From positions 6,350 to 70,349 of the forward strand of contig CAUYUJ010003561.1 of assembly GCA_963575745.1 (NCBI GenBank): a DNA stretch of 64,000 nt, written 5' to 3'. Made by a program: the position numbers and the translations under genes. Source of the DNA: Prorocentrum cordatum. Its lineage: Eukaryota > Sar > Dinophyceae > Prorocentrales > Prorocentraceae. The notes beneath the pieces are model-generated. The model was given only the letters and a program-made list of their open reading frames with translations. It was not told the DNA's origin and did no database searches. Every line of letters starts with the position of its first letter. The stretch's first letter is position 1. Of the stretch, positions 33,405 to 43,329 are shown piece after piece.

Positions 33405-34662
33405 GTGCTTCTTTGGGGTCTGCCGTGCTCCTGTGGAGTTTGCCGTGCTGACGTGTGGTCTGCCGTGCTCCTGTGTGGTCTGGCGTGCTCCTGTATGGTC
33501 TGCCGTGCTCTTGTGTGGTTTGCCGTGCTCCTGTGTGGTCTGCCGTGCTCCCGTGGGGTCTGCCGTGTCCTGTGTGGTCTGCCGTGCTCCTGTGTGTCTG
33601 CCGTGCTCCTGTGTGGTCTGCCGTGCTCCTTCTTGGTCTGCCGTGCTCATGTGCGGTCTGCCGTGCTCCTGTGCGGTCTGCCGTGCGACGTAGGACAGCC
33701 GTTCACATTTGGTCTCCCCCCCTGCTCCTTTGTGGTTTGCCGCGCCCTGTGTGATCTGCCGAGCTCCTGAGTGGTCAGCCGTGCCCTGAGGGCGGTCTAC
33801 GGTGCTCCTTGAGGGTTAGGAGAAACTCATATTTGGGTCTGCCGTGCTCCTGTGGTCGGCCGTGCTCATTTGGGGTCTCATTTGGGGTCTGCCGTGCTCC
33901 TGTGGTCGGCCGTGCTCATTTGGGTCTGCCGCGCGCCTGTGAGATCTGCCGTGCTCCTGTTGGGGAAACGCCAGCGGCGTTCGGGGTACAACAAAAAGGC
34001 GCGTTTAAGTTGTACCCGCGCGCGGTCTGCCGTGCTCCTGTGGGTTCCGCCGTGCTCCTGTGGCGTCTGCCGTGCTCCTGTGGCGTCTGCCGGGCTCCTG
34101 TGTGGTCTGCCGTGCTCCTTTGTGGTCTGCCGTGCTCCTGTGGAGTCTGCCGTGTTCCTGTGTGGTCTGCCGTGCTCTTGTGGTCTGCCGTGCTCATTTG
34201 GGATTTGCCGTGCTCATGTGGGGTCTGCCGTACTCCTGTGTGGTCTGCCGTGCTCCTGTGGAGTCTGCCGTGCTCCTGTGTGGTTTGCCGTGCTCTTGTG
34301 GTCTGCCGTGCTAATTTGGGATTTGCCGTGCTCATGTGGGGTCTGCCGTACTCCTGTGTGGTCTGCCGTGCTCCGGTGGTCTGCCGTGCTCCTTTGGGGT
34401 CTGCCTTGCTACTGTGGGGTCTGCCGTGCTCCTGTGTGGTCTGCCGTGCTCCTGTGGTTTGCCTTGCTCCTGTGTGGTCTGCCGTGCTCCTTTTTTTTTG
34501 GTCTGCTCTGCCGTGCTCCTGTGGGGTCTGCCGTGCTCCTGTGGGGTCTGCCGTGCTCTTGTGGGGTCTGCCGTGCTCTTGTGTGGTCTGCCGTGCTCCT
34601 TGGTGGTCTGCCGTGCTCCTGTGTGGTCTGCCGTGCTCCTGTGTGGCCTGCCGTGCTCTTGT
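33405..34662 (+). repeat. 20-bp satellite block S5
   Basis: Plus-oriented units. It parallels S1 and S2 unit by unit except for a rearranged patch at 33690-33890. It ends at the 3' terminus of LINE copy D. Confidence 0.92.
33967..34017 (+). repeat. Double-hairpin module, copy 3
   Basis: Same as copies 1 and 2 except for one substitution (T to A) at the loop-closing base of the second stem, leaving nine pairs. Confidence 0.85.
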
Positions 34663-35348
34663 GTGAGCTGTGAGCTGCGGGGCCTATGAAGGCTAAAAGA
34701 AGCCCGAGGCCCGCGGAGCCCATTGGCCCCAGGGCCTCAAGGGCCAACCCTAGGGGCCCCAAAGGAGCCACCGCAGGGGGGGGCGCGAAGCGCCAAACGC
34801 GCGAAGCGCACGATTTCAAAGAAACCAAGAAGGCAGCAGAGGCAGAGGCGCGCTCGCACGCCCAACAAGCCCCCCACGCTGCAAGTGCAACAATGGGCAG
34901 AAGAGCTGCCTCACGCACTGAAAGGAAAAGGATGCCGAGGGGCGGACACAACAGAAGGAGAAGAAGATGCTGCGTCACTCCCCCTCGTCACCAACAGCAC
35001 GGCGGCGTCTCTTGCGCCTGTCCTCGCGCGCCGTCTCCGCCGCGGCTGACCAATCATGGGGGCTCGCCTCTCAAGGCCGAGGGCGCACAGCCAGGCCTCC
35101 CTCGTGGCCCCCGCGGGGCCAGGCGCCTGTGGCTCCGCAGCCGCCTCGCCAGCCGCCGCCGCGCCGCAGGGGGGCCCACTGTCGGCACCAGCGGCCTCGC
35201 CGCAAGGGGCGCCCACGGGGCGGACCCCCAGCCACTGAAGGAAGCGCACCCTGGCTTCCATCGGCACCACGTCCTCCTTGCGAAGGCAGGGTACTGTCGC
35301 GCCGACCCTCTTGCTGCCGCTGTGGGGCGTGCCAGGAGAGGCCGACAT

Positions 35349-38106
35349 TCAACCACTTCTTCGTCGCCTCCTGCGTCCCGCATTCCACGGCACCGAAGGC
35401 GCTCTGCGCGGGCCAATGGGCGGAGGCTGCCCTTCCCGCGGCAGCTCGGCCAGCCACGTCCGCAGGCACACGTAGTCGTAGCGCCGCATGCAGTCTGCCA
35501 CGATCCTCTGCGACCGCGTCAGCGTGTGGCGCCACCTGTAGTAGGCCCGCCTCGCAGGCGTGCCAGTCCCCCAGGCCCGCTCGCAGATCTCCTCGGCCAT
35601 CTCCTCGGCCGTCCTCCCACGCGCCCGCAGCCTGGTGGCGAAGCGCGGCTGGGACAGGATCTGCGTGACGTAGCCGACGCAGTGGTCTAGCCACTCGCTG
35701 TAGCATTCCATCGTCTCGCCGACCTCGGGAGCCTGGGTCCAGTACCGCGCCCAACCAGCGACCTGCAGCTCAAGCCTGGGCGCGACGCTGCGCCTCGGCT
35801 GCGCTGGCTCAGGCCGAGCCACCGCAACACGGCTAGCACTCAGGGCAGGGCCGCACACACGGTCGGCACATGCAGGTCCCCTGCCACCCCTGGTGCTGGC
35901 CATGCACATGCCGTCGCGGTCCGCGTCGCTTCCTGGGCTCAGGGCGGGGCCGCACTCACGCACGCACATTGCAGGTCCCCTGCCACCCCTGGCCCAGGCC
36001 GTACTCCGTCGCCGCTCGGGGTGGGTGCTGGTGCTCAGGGCGGGGCCGCACTCAGGACCGCAAACTGCAGGTCCCCTGCCACCCCTGGCACCAGCCGTAG
36101 CTGCACGTGGACCCGCCTCCCCAGAAGCCAGCTGCGGCTGCCGCTGGTCCTCCTCAGGCGTCGCCGCACCCAGAGACCCACTGCCAGTGCCCAGGGCGGG
36201 GCCGCACACAGGACTGCACTTTGCAGGTCCCCTGCCACCCCTGGCGCTGGCCATACCCTTGCCTTCGCGGCCCTCATCGCAACGTGCCTTCTGGTCTCGC
36301 CTGCCCTTGGGCGGCCCAGCAGAGCCAGGGCACAACTCCTTGAGCTTGGGCGCCGCGCCTGTGCGCCCGCCAAGCCTCGCGTACGCCCCGCAGTGGGTGC
36401 ACGCCATCAGCTCCTGCTCGGCTGCGCCGTCTCCGCACCTGGCGAAGGCCATCCCCTGCCAGAAGAGGGGGCCTTGCGCCACGCAGCAAGAGAGCTCCCT
36501 CACCACCTCCATCGTGCCGAAGAACCCGCGCCTGGCCACAGCGCTGGCGCGGTGCAGCTCAGCACCTGCCTTGGCCCAGCGGTCGGCATGACCGTTGCCG
36601 CGGAGGTAGGCTTCCGTGACCTTGCCATCCAGCACGCCTCTGGCGGTACGGTGGGCTGCATCCTTGGTCACCTTGAGCGTGTCCACGGCCAGCGAAGCGT
36701 AGATCCCATCCCAGAGATGGGCATTGGGCTTGTTGGCTGCCGACGCGTACCACTTGCCCAACGTGAGGCAGCTGACCGTAGACGCACAGTCGATGAGGAT
36801 CTCCTCCACACACGGGCCCAGGAAGCGAGCAGACATCCTGGAGGCGAAGCAGGACAGGGCGATGGGGGTGCACACCGAAGCCCTCGAGCGTGGTGGCACA
36901 GGAGGCCGCGCTGGCTGCCAACGCCGCTGAAGCCACGAACCAGACGTAGAGGTGGTCACAGCCCTCGGCATGGCACGTCGCCTCCGAGGGCCCCAGGACG
37001 TGTCCCCGCACCGCCACGGCCAACCCAACTCCTCGAGGGGCTCAGGCTCCATGTTGAAGTCGGCTTGGAGGACCCACGGGATGTCGGCAGAGAAGCCCGT
37101 CACCTCCGAGATGGCCGCAAACAAGTCCAGGTTGGTGCCTCGCGGGCCCACAGAGTGCTGGAAAAACCCCGAAAGCGCCAGGAACCGAAGGCCCGAGGCG
37201 GTGGCGACCTCCACACAGCTGAGGCGGTGACGCAAGGCCGAGGGCAGCGAGAACGCCGACTCGTCGGCCTGCAAGCCGTCTCGCACCAGGAACGCCGCGC
37301 CGCCTGAGGTCGCCTGGGGCCCCTGCTTGTCCGTCAGCGCTGCCTCGGGGAGGAAGGCCACGTAGCCCAGGCCGCGGGCCTGAGCCGCCGCACTAGGCAG
37401 GCGCTTATGCGGGAGCCTCGTCTCCCGCAGCGCCACCTCGTCGGGCCAGTAGTTGCACGTCCTGAAGAAGGCCTCAATGGCCTCAATACTCCTGTTCCAC
37501 GTGTTGCCGTTGCAGCCGAACAAGACGAGGCCGGCTCGAAGCTGCCGGCCTCCTGCCCTGTCAACCATCGGCGCCTTGCCGATGACGGCTGCCACGCGGA
37601 CTGCGCGCTGACCAGCGCCCGACACAGGGCACGCCGCGCCCCTGGTCGCGGGACCCTCCGCCCCCACCAGGACTGGAGGGGGGACCTGGCCCCACGCTCC
37701 AGCGCTCCTCATCGGCGTCGGCGGGCCGCTGGCCAGCGCGGGAGGTGGCCGCCTCTGAGGAGGTGGCCGTCCCTCGACCCCTCCGGTTGCCAGCGGGGGG
37801 TGCCCCTGCCCATCACCATCGGGGCCGAGAGCTGCGACGTCGTGGGGCTGAATCCCACCGCTCACGGCCCCTGACTGGCCGTCGGGGGGCCACCTCGGTG
37901 TTCCCGACCGCGCCAGTTGGCTACCTCGGGCAAGGGTGCTCGGCGCCGCCCGCCGCCTGCGAGGGCCGCGGGCGCGCCAGCGGCCGTCACAGCGCCTCCT
38001 CCACCTGTCCCAGCAGCTGGGCCCTCGCACGTCCCGAGGAAAGGGCGCTCCGCTGTCCCCGACGTCGAGGTCGGCGGTGGAAGCTGACCACTCCGACGCT
38101 CTCGCA
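35349..38106 (-). pseudogene. LINE ORF2 remnant, copy D
   Basis: The endonuclease is preserved from about 37520 (LVLFGCNGNTW) through WVLQADFNMEPEPLEELGWP. A one-base deletion against copy C near 37010 then shifts the frame, so the last endonuclease third (HAEGCDHLYVWFV, HPHRPVLLRLQDV) lies in another frame. The RT and the first half of RNase H are absent, with the break near 36840. RNase H resumes with EILIDCAST and GNGHADRWAKAGAE (36835-36560). A Cys-rich tail with an expanded tandem repeat follows (35838-36270), then the conserved C-terminus (AGWARYWTQAPEVGETMECY) and a stop at 35349. The deletion break differs from that in copy B. Confidence 0.78.
35838..36270 (-). repeat. 97-bp coding minisatellite in LINE copy D
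   Basis: Four units (starts near 35845, 35941, 36039 and 36197 on the plus strand). Each encodes on the minus strand ARGGRGPA-x-C-x3-CGPALS. Copy B has no repeat at this point. The repeat multiplies a paired-Cys motif next to the ORF2 Cys-rich region. Confidence 0.8.
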
Positions 38107-39405
38107 TCACCCACGGCGCGGCCCGTATCCAGCAGCAGGAGCAACCACAGCAGCCGCAGCCACCAAGGGGTCGCTGTCCGTGAGGGCCGCCCCTTGCTCA
38201 GCGAGGGCCTTAGCGAGGCACGGCTCCACCTGAGGCCATGTGCCCAGGGTCGCCCCGTGCTGGCCGCGGGCCGCTGCAGGGCCGTAGGGCCCGTCCACTG
38301 ACCTGGCCCGCGGGGCTGGCGGCCCAGCCGCGGTAGGCCCTGTCTGCGGGGCTGCAGCGGGCGGGGCGGCCGCGGGCCCCCCAGAGGCCACGATGTCAAG
38401 CGGCATGTCGTCATCCTCGGTCGAGAGGCCATCGTCCCCGACGCTGTCGCCCCAACGCGCCCTGACCGAGCTGCTGCGGGGCCTGAGCACCTCGGCGACC
38501 GCCTCCTTCTGCGTGTTGAGAATCCCGACGATCTCGGAGAACCTAGGGGGCAGCTCCGACCCGTGCTGCTTGAGGAGATCCGAAAGGGCGCCAACCTGAG
38601 TGAGCAGCCCTTGGACTGCGTCCCCAAGCGGGCTCGGAACACCTCCGACGGCCGCGTTGGCCCGCTGGATCGCCTGCTGCGTGACCTTGGCTCTGGTATC
38701 CTCCAGCTCGGCAATCTGCCCCGCGACCTCATCCACTCCCAACTCGGCTGCCGACAGCTGCCCCTGCTTCTCCGCGATGAGTTCGCGCAGCTCGGACGCC
38801 TGCAGCTGGAGCTTCTCCTTCTTGGTGCGTGCCGCGGCCAGCTGGCGCTCGACCTTCTGAATGGCGTTGGCCTCGATGTGGAGCACCGAGTGAGGTGGGC
38901 GCCCCGTCCGCTGGGCTTCCTGGACGGCCAGCTCAAGGGCGGCGACCTGGTCCTTGCCCAGCTGGAGGGCGCTCTCCGCCTCACGCTGGAAGTCCGCCGA
39001 GAGCCCGAGCGCCAAGGCCCCCTGGAGCTTGTCGACGCGCTCCCTGGCCGCCACGAGCTGCGCCTGCAGCTCCTCGAACTGGGACTTGGCCTCTCCCCGA
39101 GGTCGCACATGCCGTGCCCTGCTGTTGGGGGTGCTGCTGGGCGCGGTGCTCCCAGAGAGGGCCCGCTGGGAGGCCGAGCGCCTCGCTGCCCGCTGCTCGG
39201 CCCTTCCCCTGGGTTGCTGTACGAACCCGTCAGCGTCCACTCTCGGGGGGCCCTTGTCGGTACGGTACTCCTTCGTCCATGGGGGAGCACTGGTGCCACA
39301 CACCTTGCACGACCAACGCTTGTCACACCAGTTCCAAGCGTTGCAGCCACGCTTAGCACACAACCAGTACGCCCGCCTGGCCAGCCCCGAGGCAACCTCC
39401 GACAT
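38107..39405 (-). CDS. LINE ORF1 protein, copy D
   Basis: 432 codons from ATG 39405, collinear with copies B and C: Cys-rich N-terminus (CAKRGCNAWNWCDKRW), Ser/Arg-rich linker, long coiled-coil-like region (for example VERQLAAARTKKEKLQL), DDDMPLD patch and Pro/Ala-rich tail ending APAAGYGPRRG. The frame is also open upstream to the SL, but the first ATG there is in the ORF2 frame. An intact ORF1 beside a dead ORF2 suggests recent insertion, or that ORF1 supply is retained while RT is provided in trans (inference). Confidence 0.8.
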   Translation of the reverse strand: MSEVASGLARRAYWLCAKRGCNAWNWCDKRWSCKVCGTSAPPWTKEYRTDKGPPRVDADGFVQQPRGRAEQRAARRSASQRALSGSTAPSSTPNSRARHVRPRGEAKSQFEELQAQLVAARERVDKLQGALALGLSADFQREAESALQLGKDQVAALELAVQEAQRTGRPPHSVLHIEANAIQKVERQLAAARTKKEKLQLQASELRELIAEKQGQLSAAELGVDEVAGQIAELEDTRAKVTQQAIQRANAAVGGVPSPLGDAVQGLLTQVGALSDLLKQHGSELPPRFSEIVGILNTQKEAVAEVLRPRSSSVRARWGDSVGDDGLSTEDDDMPLDIVASGGPAAAPPAAAPQTGPTAAGPPAPRARSVDGPYGPAAARGQHGATLGTWPQVEPCLAKALAEQGAALTDSDPLVAAAAVVAPAAGYGPRRG

Positions 39406-39560
39406 GGCGGCACACCGTAGGACTGACTGCTGCTCGGCCGAAACTCTCGGCCCTGCAGGAACGAAGAGAACCAAAATTGGCGAAGCTTCTGGCTCTTGGC
39501 GAAGCGCCCCTCGCGCTCCAGAACGCCCGACGGACTCGCGGTCGTCGGGTGCGCCATGGC

Positions 39561-39582
39561 CTTGAGCCAAAATGGCTACGGA
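39561..39582 (-). other. Spliced-leader sequence at 5' end of LINE copy D
   Basis: A complete 22-nt SL on the minus strand. It is followed outside by CCCGTGCTCTTGTG of the satellite. Confidence 0.95.
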
Positions 39583-39969
39583 CCCGTGCTCTTGTGTGGT
39601 CTGCCGTGCTCCTGTTGGTCTGCCGTGCTCTTCTGTGGTCTGCCGTGCTCCTATGGGGTCTGCCGTTGTTCGGCCGTCTTGAGGGCACTCTTAGGGCATA
39701 GTCTGCCGTGCTCCTCGTCTTGGTCTGCCGTGCTCCTCGTCTTGGTCATCCTTTCCGTCGTCTTGAGGGCGCTCTTGGTGCCTGGTCTGCCGTGCCCCTC
39801 GTCTTGGTCTGCCGTGCTCCTCTCGGTTCCTCAGCCTGGTCTGCCGTGCTCCTCGTCTTGGTCTGCCGTGCTCCTCTCGGTTCCTACGCGCAGTCTGCCG
39901 TGCTCCTGTGGGGAGCACGGCAGACCACAGGAGCACGGCAGACTACACAGGAGCACGGCAGACCACACC
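39583..39969. repeat. 20-bp satellite block S6 with palindromic turn-round
   Basis: Same architecture and almost the same sequence as S4, with the inversion centre near 39910. Confidence 0.9.
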
Positions 39970-40311
39970 TCGATTTTTTGAGGATGTCTCGAGCGAAATG
40001 GCCGTGGTCTGCCGTGCTCCACACAGGAGCACGGCAGACCACCTGCTCATTTTCTGAGGACGTCCCGAGCGAAAACGTCATTTTTAACATAAGAGGTTCT
40101 AAAACACCTCTGTCGGCATCTCATTTTTTCGAGGATGTCTCGAGCGAAACGCTCATTTTTCATGCATAACAATTTTTTTTGATATTTTTCAACATCCCGA
40201 TTTTTTGAGGATGTCTCGAGCGAAACCGTCATTTTTAACATAAGACGTCTTAAACGATAGCCTCCAACACCTCGATTTTTCGAGGATGTCTCGAGCGAAA
40301 TGGCCATTTTG
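39970..40311 (+). repeat. 75-bp repeat with GAGGATGTCTCGAGCGAAA core, second block
   Basis: Five cores near 39977, 40055, 40130, 40206 and 40282, in the same order and with the same variants as 32813-33165. The region is a segmental duplicate. Confidence 0.85.
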
Positions 40312-40745
40312 GGGAATCCGCCAACGAAAAACCCCGTGCAGCCCCGCAACCCATAGATATAAAGATATATATATATATATATATACTCAAGGATTCAGCC
40401 AGAACGTCCCGCTTGCTTCTCGTACCTCGAAGACGCTTCCCGTCATATATATATATATATATATATATTTACTCAAGGATTCAGCCAGAACGTCCCGCTT
40501 GCTTCTCGTACCTCGAAGACGCTTCCCGTCAACCCCGTGCAGCGCGGCAACCCATATAGTTAAAGAAAAGATATATTTACTCAAGGATTCAGCCAGAACG
40601 TCCCGCTTGCTTCTCGTACCTCGAAGACGCTTCCCGTCATCCGCCAACGCCCGTCCAAGATGCAATCCGGAGCCCTATATAAAAGGTTTCCCTTAAGAAA
40701 AACGGTCCACGCTCCTCGTTCCTCGTTCGCGCTTCCCGTCATCCG
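40312..40745 (+). repeat. Tandem TATATA / CAGCCAGAACGTCCCGC units
   Basis: Three units each carry an AT-rich run (TATATATA or AAAGAAAAGATATATT), ACTCAAGGATTCAGCCAGAA and CCTCGAAGACGCTTCCCGTC. A fourth, diverged unit has CCCTATATAAAAGG at about 40671 and CGCGCTTCCCGTCATCCGC. The TATA-like word is notable, but I cannot claim a promoter. Confidence 0.75.
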
Positions 40746-40966
40746 CTGGCCCCCTTGCGGGGCCATCGGGCTGCGAAGATTAGGCTTGCAGCTCCCTGTG
40801 CCAGTTGCAGCTTCCAGTTTCCAGTGTTGTAGTCCTGCTTTCTGCTTCCTTAGTGTTAACTGTTGCTGAACGCGCGAGGGGGGGAGCCGAAAAACGTCTT
40901 GGTTAGCGTCCCCGAATCGCGTTGTCTAAATTCCCGGGGGTCGTGAGACATGTAAACATAATTCAG
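40746..40966 (+). repeat. Dispersed ~230-bp leader, copy 1
   Basis: Words GGCCCCCTTGCGGGGCCATC, TTTCCAGTGTTGTAG, TGCTTTCTGCTTC, GCGCGAGGGGGGGA and CCGAATCGCG occur in the same order as at 48552-48790. In both places the leader opens into a tandem array built on CCGAGG/GGAGCC words. Confidence 0.75.
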
Positions 40967-41245
40967 ATTCGCGTCCCCGAGGCCTTAAGCCCTAGTAAGG
41001 GTCGCCATATTCGCATCCCCGAGGCCATACAGATCCGTGAAGTAAATGATATTCGCGCCCCCGAAGCCATAATCCCTTGTAAAGTACACCATATTCGCGC
41101 CCCCGCAACCACACAACATCGTACATTACTTAATATTCGCGCCTCCGAAGCCAAAAACCTTTGAACGTTAGGGAATGTTCCCGCCCCCGAAGCCATAAAC
41201 TGTCGAAACTGATACGACATTCGAGTCCCCATGGCCATACACCCG
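40967..41245 (+). repeat. 42-bp repeat, left block
   Basis: About seven units of exactly or nearly 42 bp beginning ATTCGCGCCCCCGAGGCCAT. Starts at 40967, 41009, 41051, 41093 and 41135 are clear. The same family and orientation resume at 43330 after the nested array. Confidence 0.85.
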
Positions 41246-41254
41246 TGTAATTTA

Positions 41255-41520
41255 CGAGGGCGCGCCGCCGGATGACCCCACGGGGGGGGGTGGGACCCGC
41301 TCCCCGCCTTTCCCCAATCCGTCGTCGGGGACCCCCCCCCCTCCCCCCCCCTTTCCTGATCTGTCGTCGGGGACCCCCCCCCCTCCCCCCCTTTCCCGGT
41401 CCCTCGTCGGGGAACCCCTTCCCTCCCCCCCTTTCAAAAGGGGGGGAGGGTTCCCCCCACCCCCTCCCCCCTTTTGGCCGCCAAATTCGCCTCCCCTTTC
41501 GCCACGGATCCCCTGGTCTC
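41255..41520. repeat. C-run module, left of CACTACT array
   Basis: Units with CCCCCCCCTTTCC and CTGTCGTCGGGGACC, 50-60 bp period. Confidence 0.75.
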
Positions 41521-41549
41521 CGGAACCCGACCCCTACCACCCTTAACGC

Positions 41550-41605
41550 TAATCCTCACCCTTGCCCTAACCCCTAACCCTAACTCCAAACCCTAGCCCA
41601 AAACA
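41550..41605. repeat. Short telomere-like CCCTAA patch
   Basis: GCCCTAACCCCTAACCCTAA followed by CTCCAAACCCTAG. This degenerate interstitial patch is too short to be a functional telomere. Confidence 0.6.
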
Positions 41606-43110
41606 GTACTCACTACTCAATACGCACCACTCACTAACCACAATTCACTACTCGCTACGCACTACTCACTTCTCACTACTCACTACTCACGTCTCACTAC
41701 TCACGTCTCACTACTCACTACCCACGACGCACTACTCACTACTCCCTACCCACTACTCGCTACTCACTACAAACTACTCACTACTCCCTACCCACTACTC
41801 AATACCCACTACTCACTAAACACAAGTCACTACACACTACTCACTACGCACACTTCAATACGCACTGCTCACTGCCCACAACTCACTATTCACTGCCCAC
41901 TACTCGCTACTCCCTACACAGTACTCACAACTCTCTACTCACTACTCGCTACTCCCAACGCCCTACTCGCTACCCAATACGCACTATTCACTACCCACTA
42001 CTCACTACTCACTACGCTCGCACTACTCACTACTCACAACTTCCTACTCCCTACTAACTACTCCCAAATCACTTCTCACTACTCACTACCCAGTACTCAA
42101 TACTCACTACTCATTAAAAGAGTACTCACTGCCCACTACTCACTACTCACTAAGCACTACTCAATACACACTAACAACTATCCACTACTTATTACTGAGA
42201 ACTCAGCATTCCCTTAATACTGAGAACTCAGAATTCACTACTCACTACGCACTGCTCATAAGTCACTACTCACTATCCTCTCCTCGCTACCCAGTAAGAC
42301 ATATTCACAGCCCACTACGCACTACTCGCTACTCACTACTCCCGACTCTTTAATCACTAAACTCACTACTCACTAATTTCTACTCGCTACTCCCTACTCA
42401 CTACCGACTACTCAATGCCCACTTCTCGCTTCTCACTACTCACTACTCCCTACTCACTACCCCCTATTCACTACTCACTACTCACAACTCACTACTCACT
42501 ACTCGCTACTCCCTACTCGCTACGCACTACTCCCTACTCACCTGACTACTCCCTCCTCACTACTCACTACTCACAACGCCCTACTCGCTAGTCCCTACTC
42601 ACTACTCGCTACTTCCTACTTGCTACTCCCTACTCGCTACGCACTACTCCCTACTCACTACTCACTACTGACTCCTGACTACTCCCTCCTCACTACTCAC
42701 CACTCACAACGCCCTACTCGCTACTCCCTACTCGCTACTCCCTACTCGCCACCCGCTACTTAACACTTTACTACTCACTACTCTCTCCTCACTGCGCACT
42801 ACTCACTACTCACTACTCACTCCTCGCTACTCGCTACTGTCTACTCCCTCATCCCTACTCCCTGCCTACTACTCACTATGCACTACTCACTACAGACTAT
42901 TCACCCCTCACTACTCAAAACTCCTTACTCACTACTCCCTTCCCGCTACTCACTACCCATTACCCACTACCCACTACTCACTAATCTCTACGCGCTACTC
43001 ACTACTACCACTCCCCATTACCCACTACTCACATTCACCACTCACGACTCACTGCGCACTACTCATGATCAAATACCCACTGCCCACCAATCGCCACTCA
43101 AAACACTCTA
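41606..43110. repeat. CACTACT-type degenerate array, 1.5 kb
   Basis: Seven- to ten-base words CACTACT, CGCTACT and CCCTACT with highly irregular phasing, unusually poor in G on the plus strand. It has no coding potential. Confidence 0.9.
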
Positions 43111-43129
43111 CTCTCCACTCACTACCCGA

Positions 43130-43300
43130 GAAGCCCCCTCCCCAGCCCCCTGTTCGGCGCAAAGGGGGGGAGGGGGGGGGGTCGACCCCCCCACATTTCC
43201 AGCGCCAAGAGGGGGGGGGGAGCTCGAAAATCTCACCCCCCTTTGAAGGGGGGGATTGGGGGGAGGGAGTTCTGTGAGCACGCCCCCCCTTTAGTGTATT
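43130..43300. repeat. G-run module, right of CACTACT array
   Basis: GCGCAAAGGGGGGG and AAGGGGGGGATTGGGGG words. The strand bias is opposite to that at 41255-41520. Confidence 0.7.
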
Positions 43301-43329
43301 CAGGGCCATCCACTGGCGCATTTTCGAAA

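Larger units (their letters stand above)
34663..39582 (-). mobile_element. SL-tipped LINE, copy D (RT deleted)
   Basis: A 4.92-kb minus-strand element running from the SL (39582-39561) to the tandem AGCTCAC 3' end at 34663. The flanking satellite on both sides carries the minority spelling GTGCTCTTGTG instead of GTGCTCCTGTG, which supports a true target-site duplication (CCGTGCTCTTGT). ORF1 is intact; ORF2 is broken and lacks the RT. Confidence 0.88.

Noticed and set aside
40660-40690. CCCTATATAAAAGG as a core promoter
   Set aside because: It sits in a tandem repeat unit with no gene downstream, and canonical TATA boxes are not typical of dinoflagellates.
41550-41605. Possible chromosome end (CCCTAA repeats)
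   Set aside because: Only three to four degenerate units, embedded between other arrays with sequence continuing on both sides.
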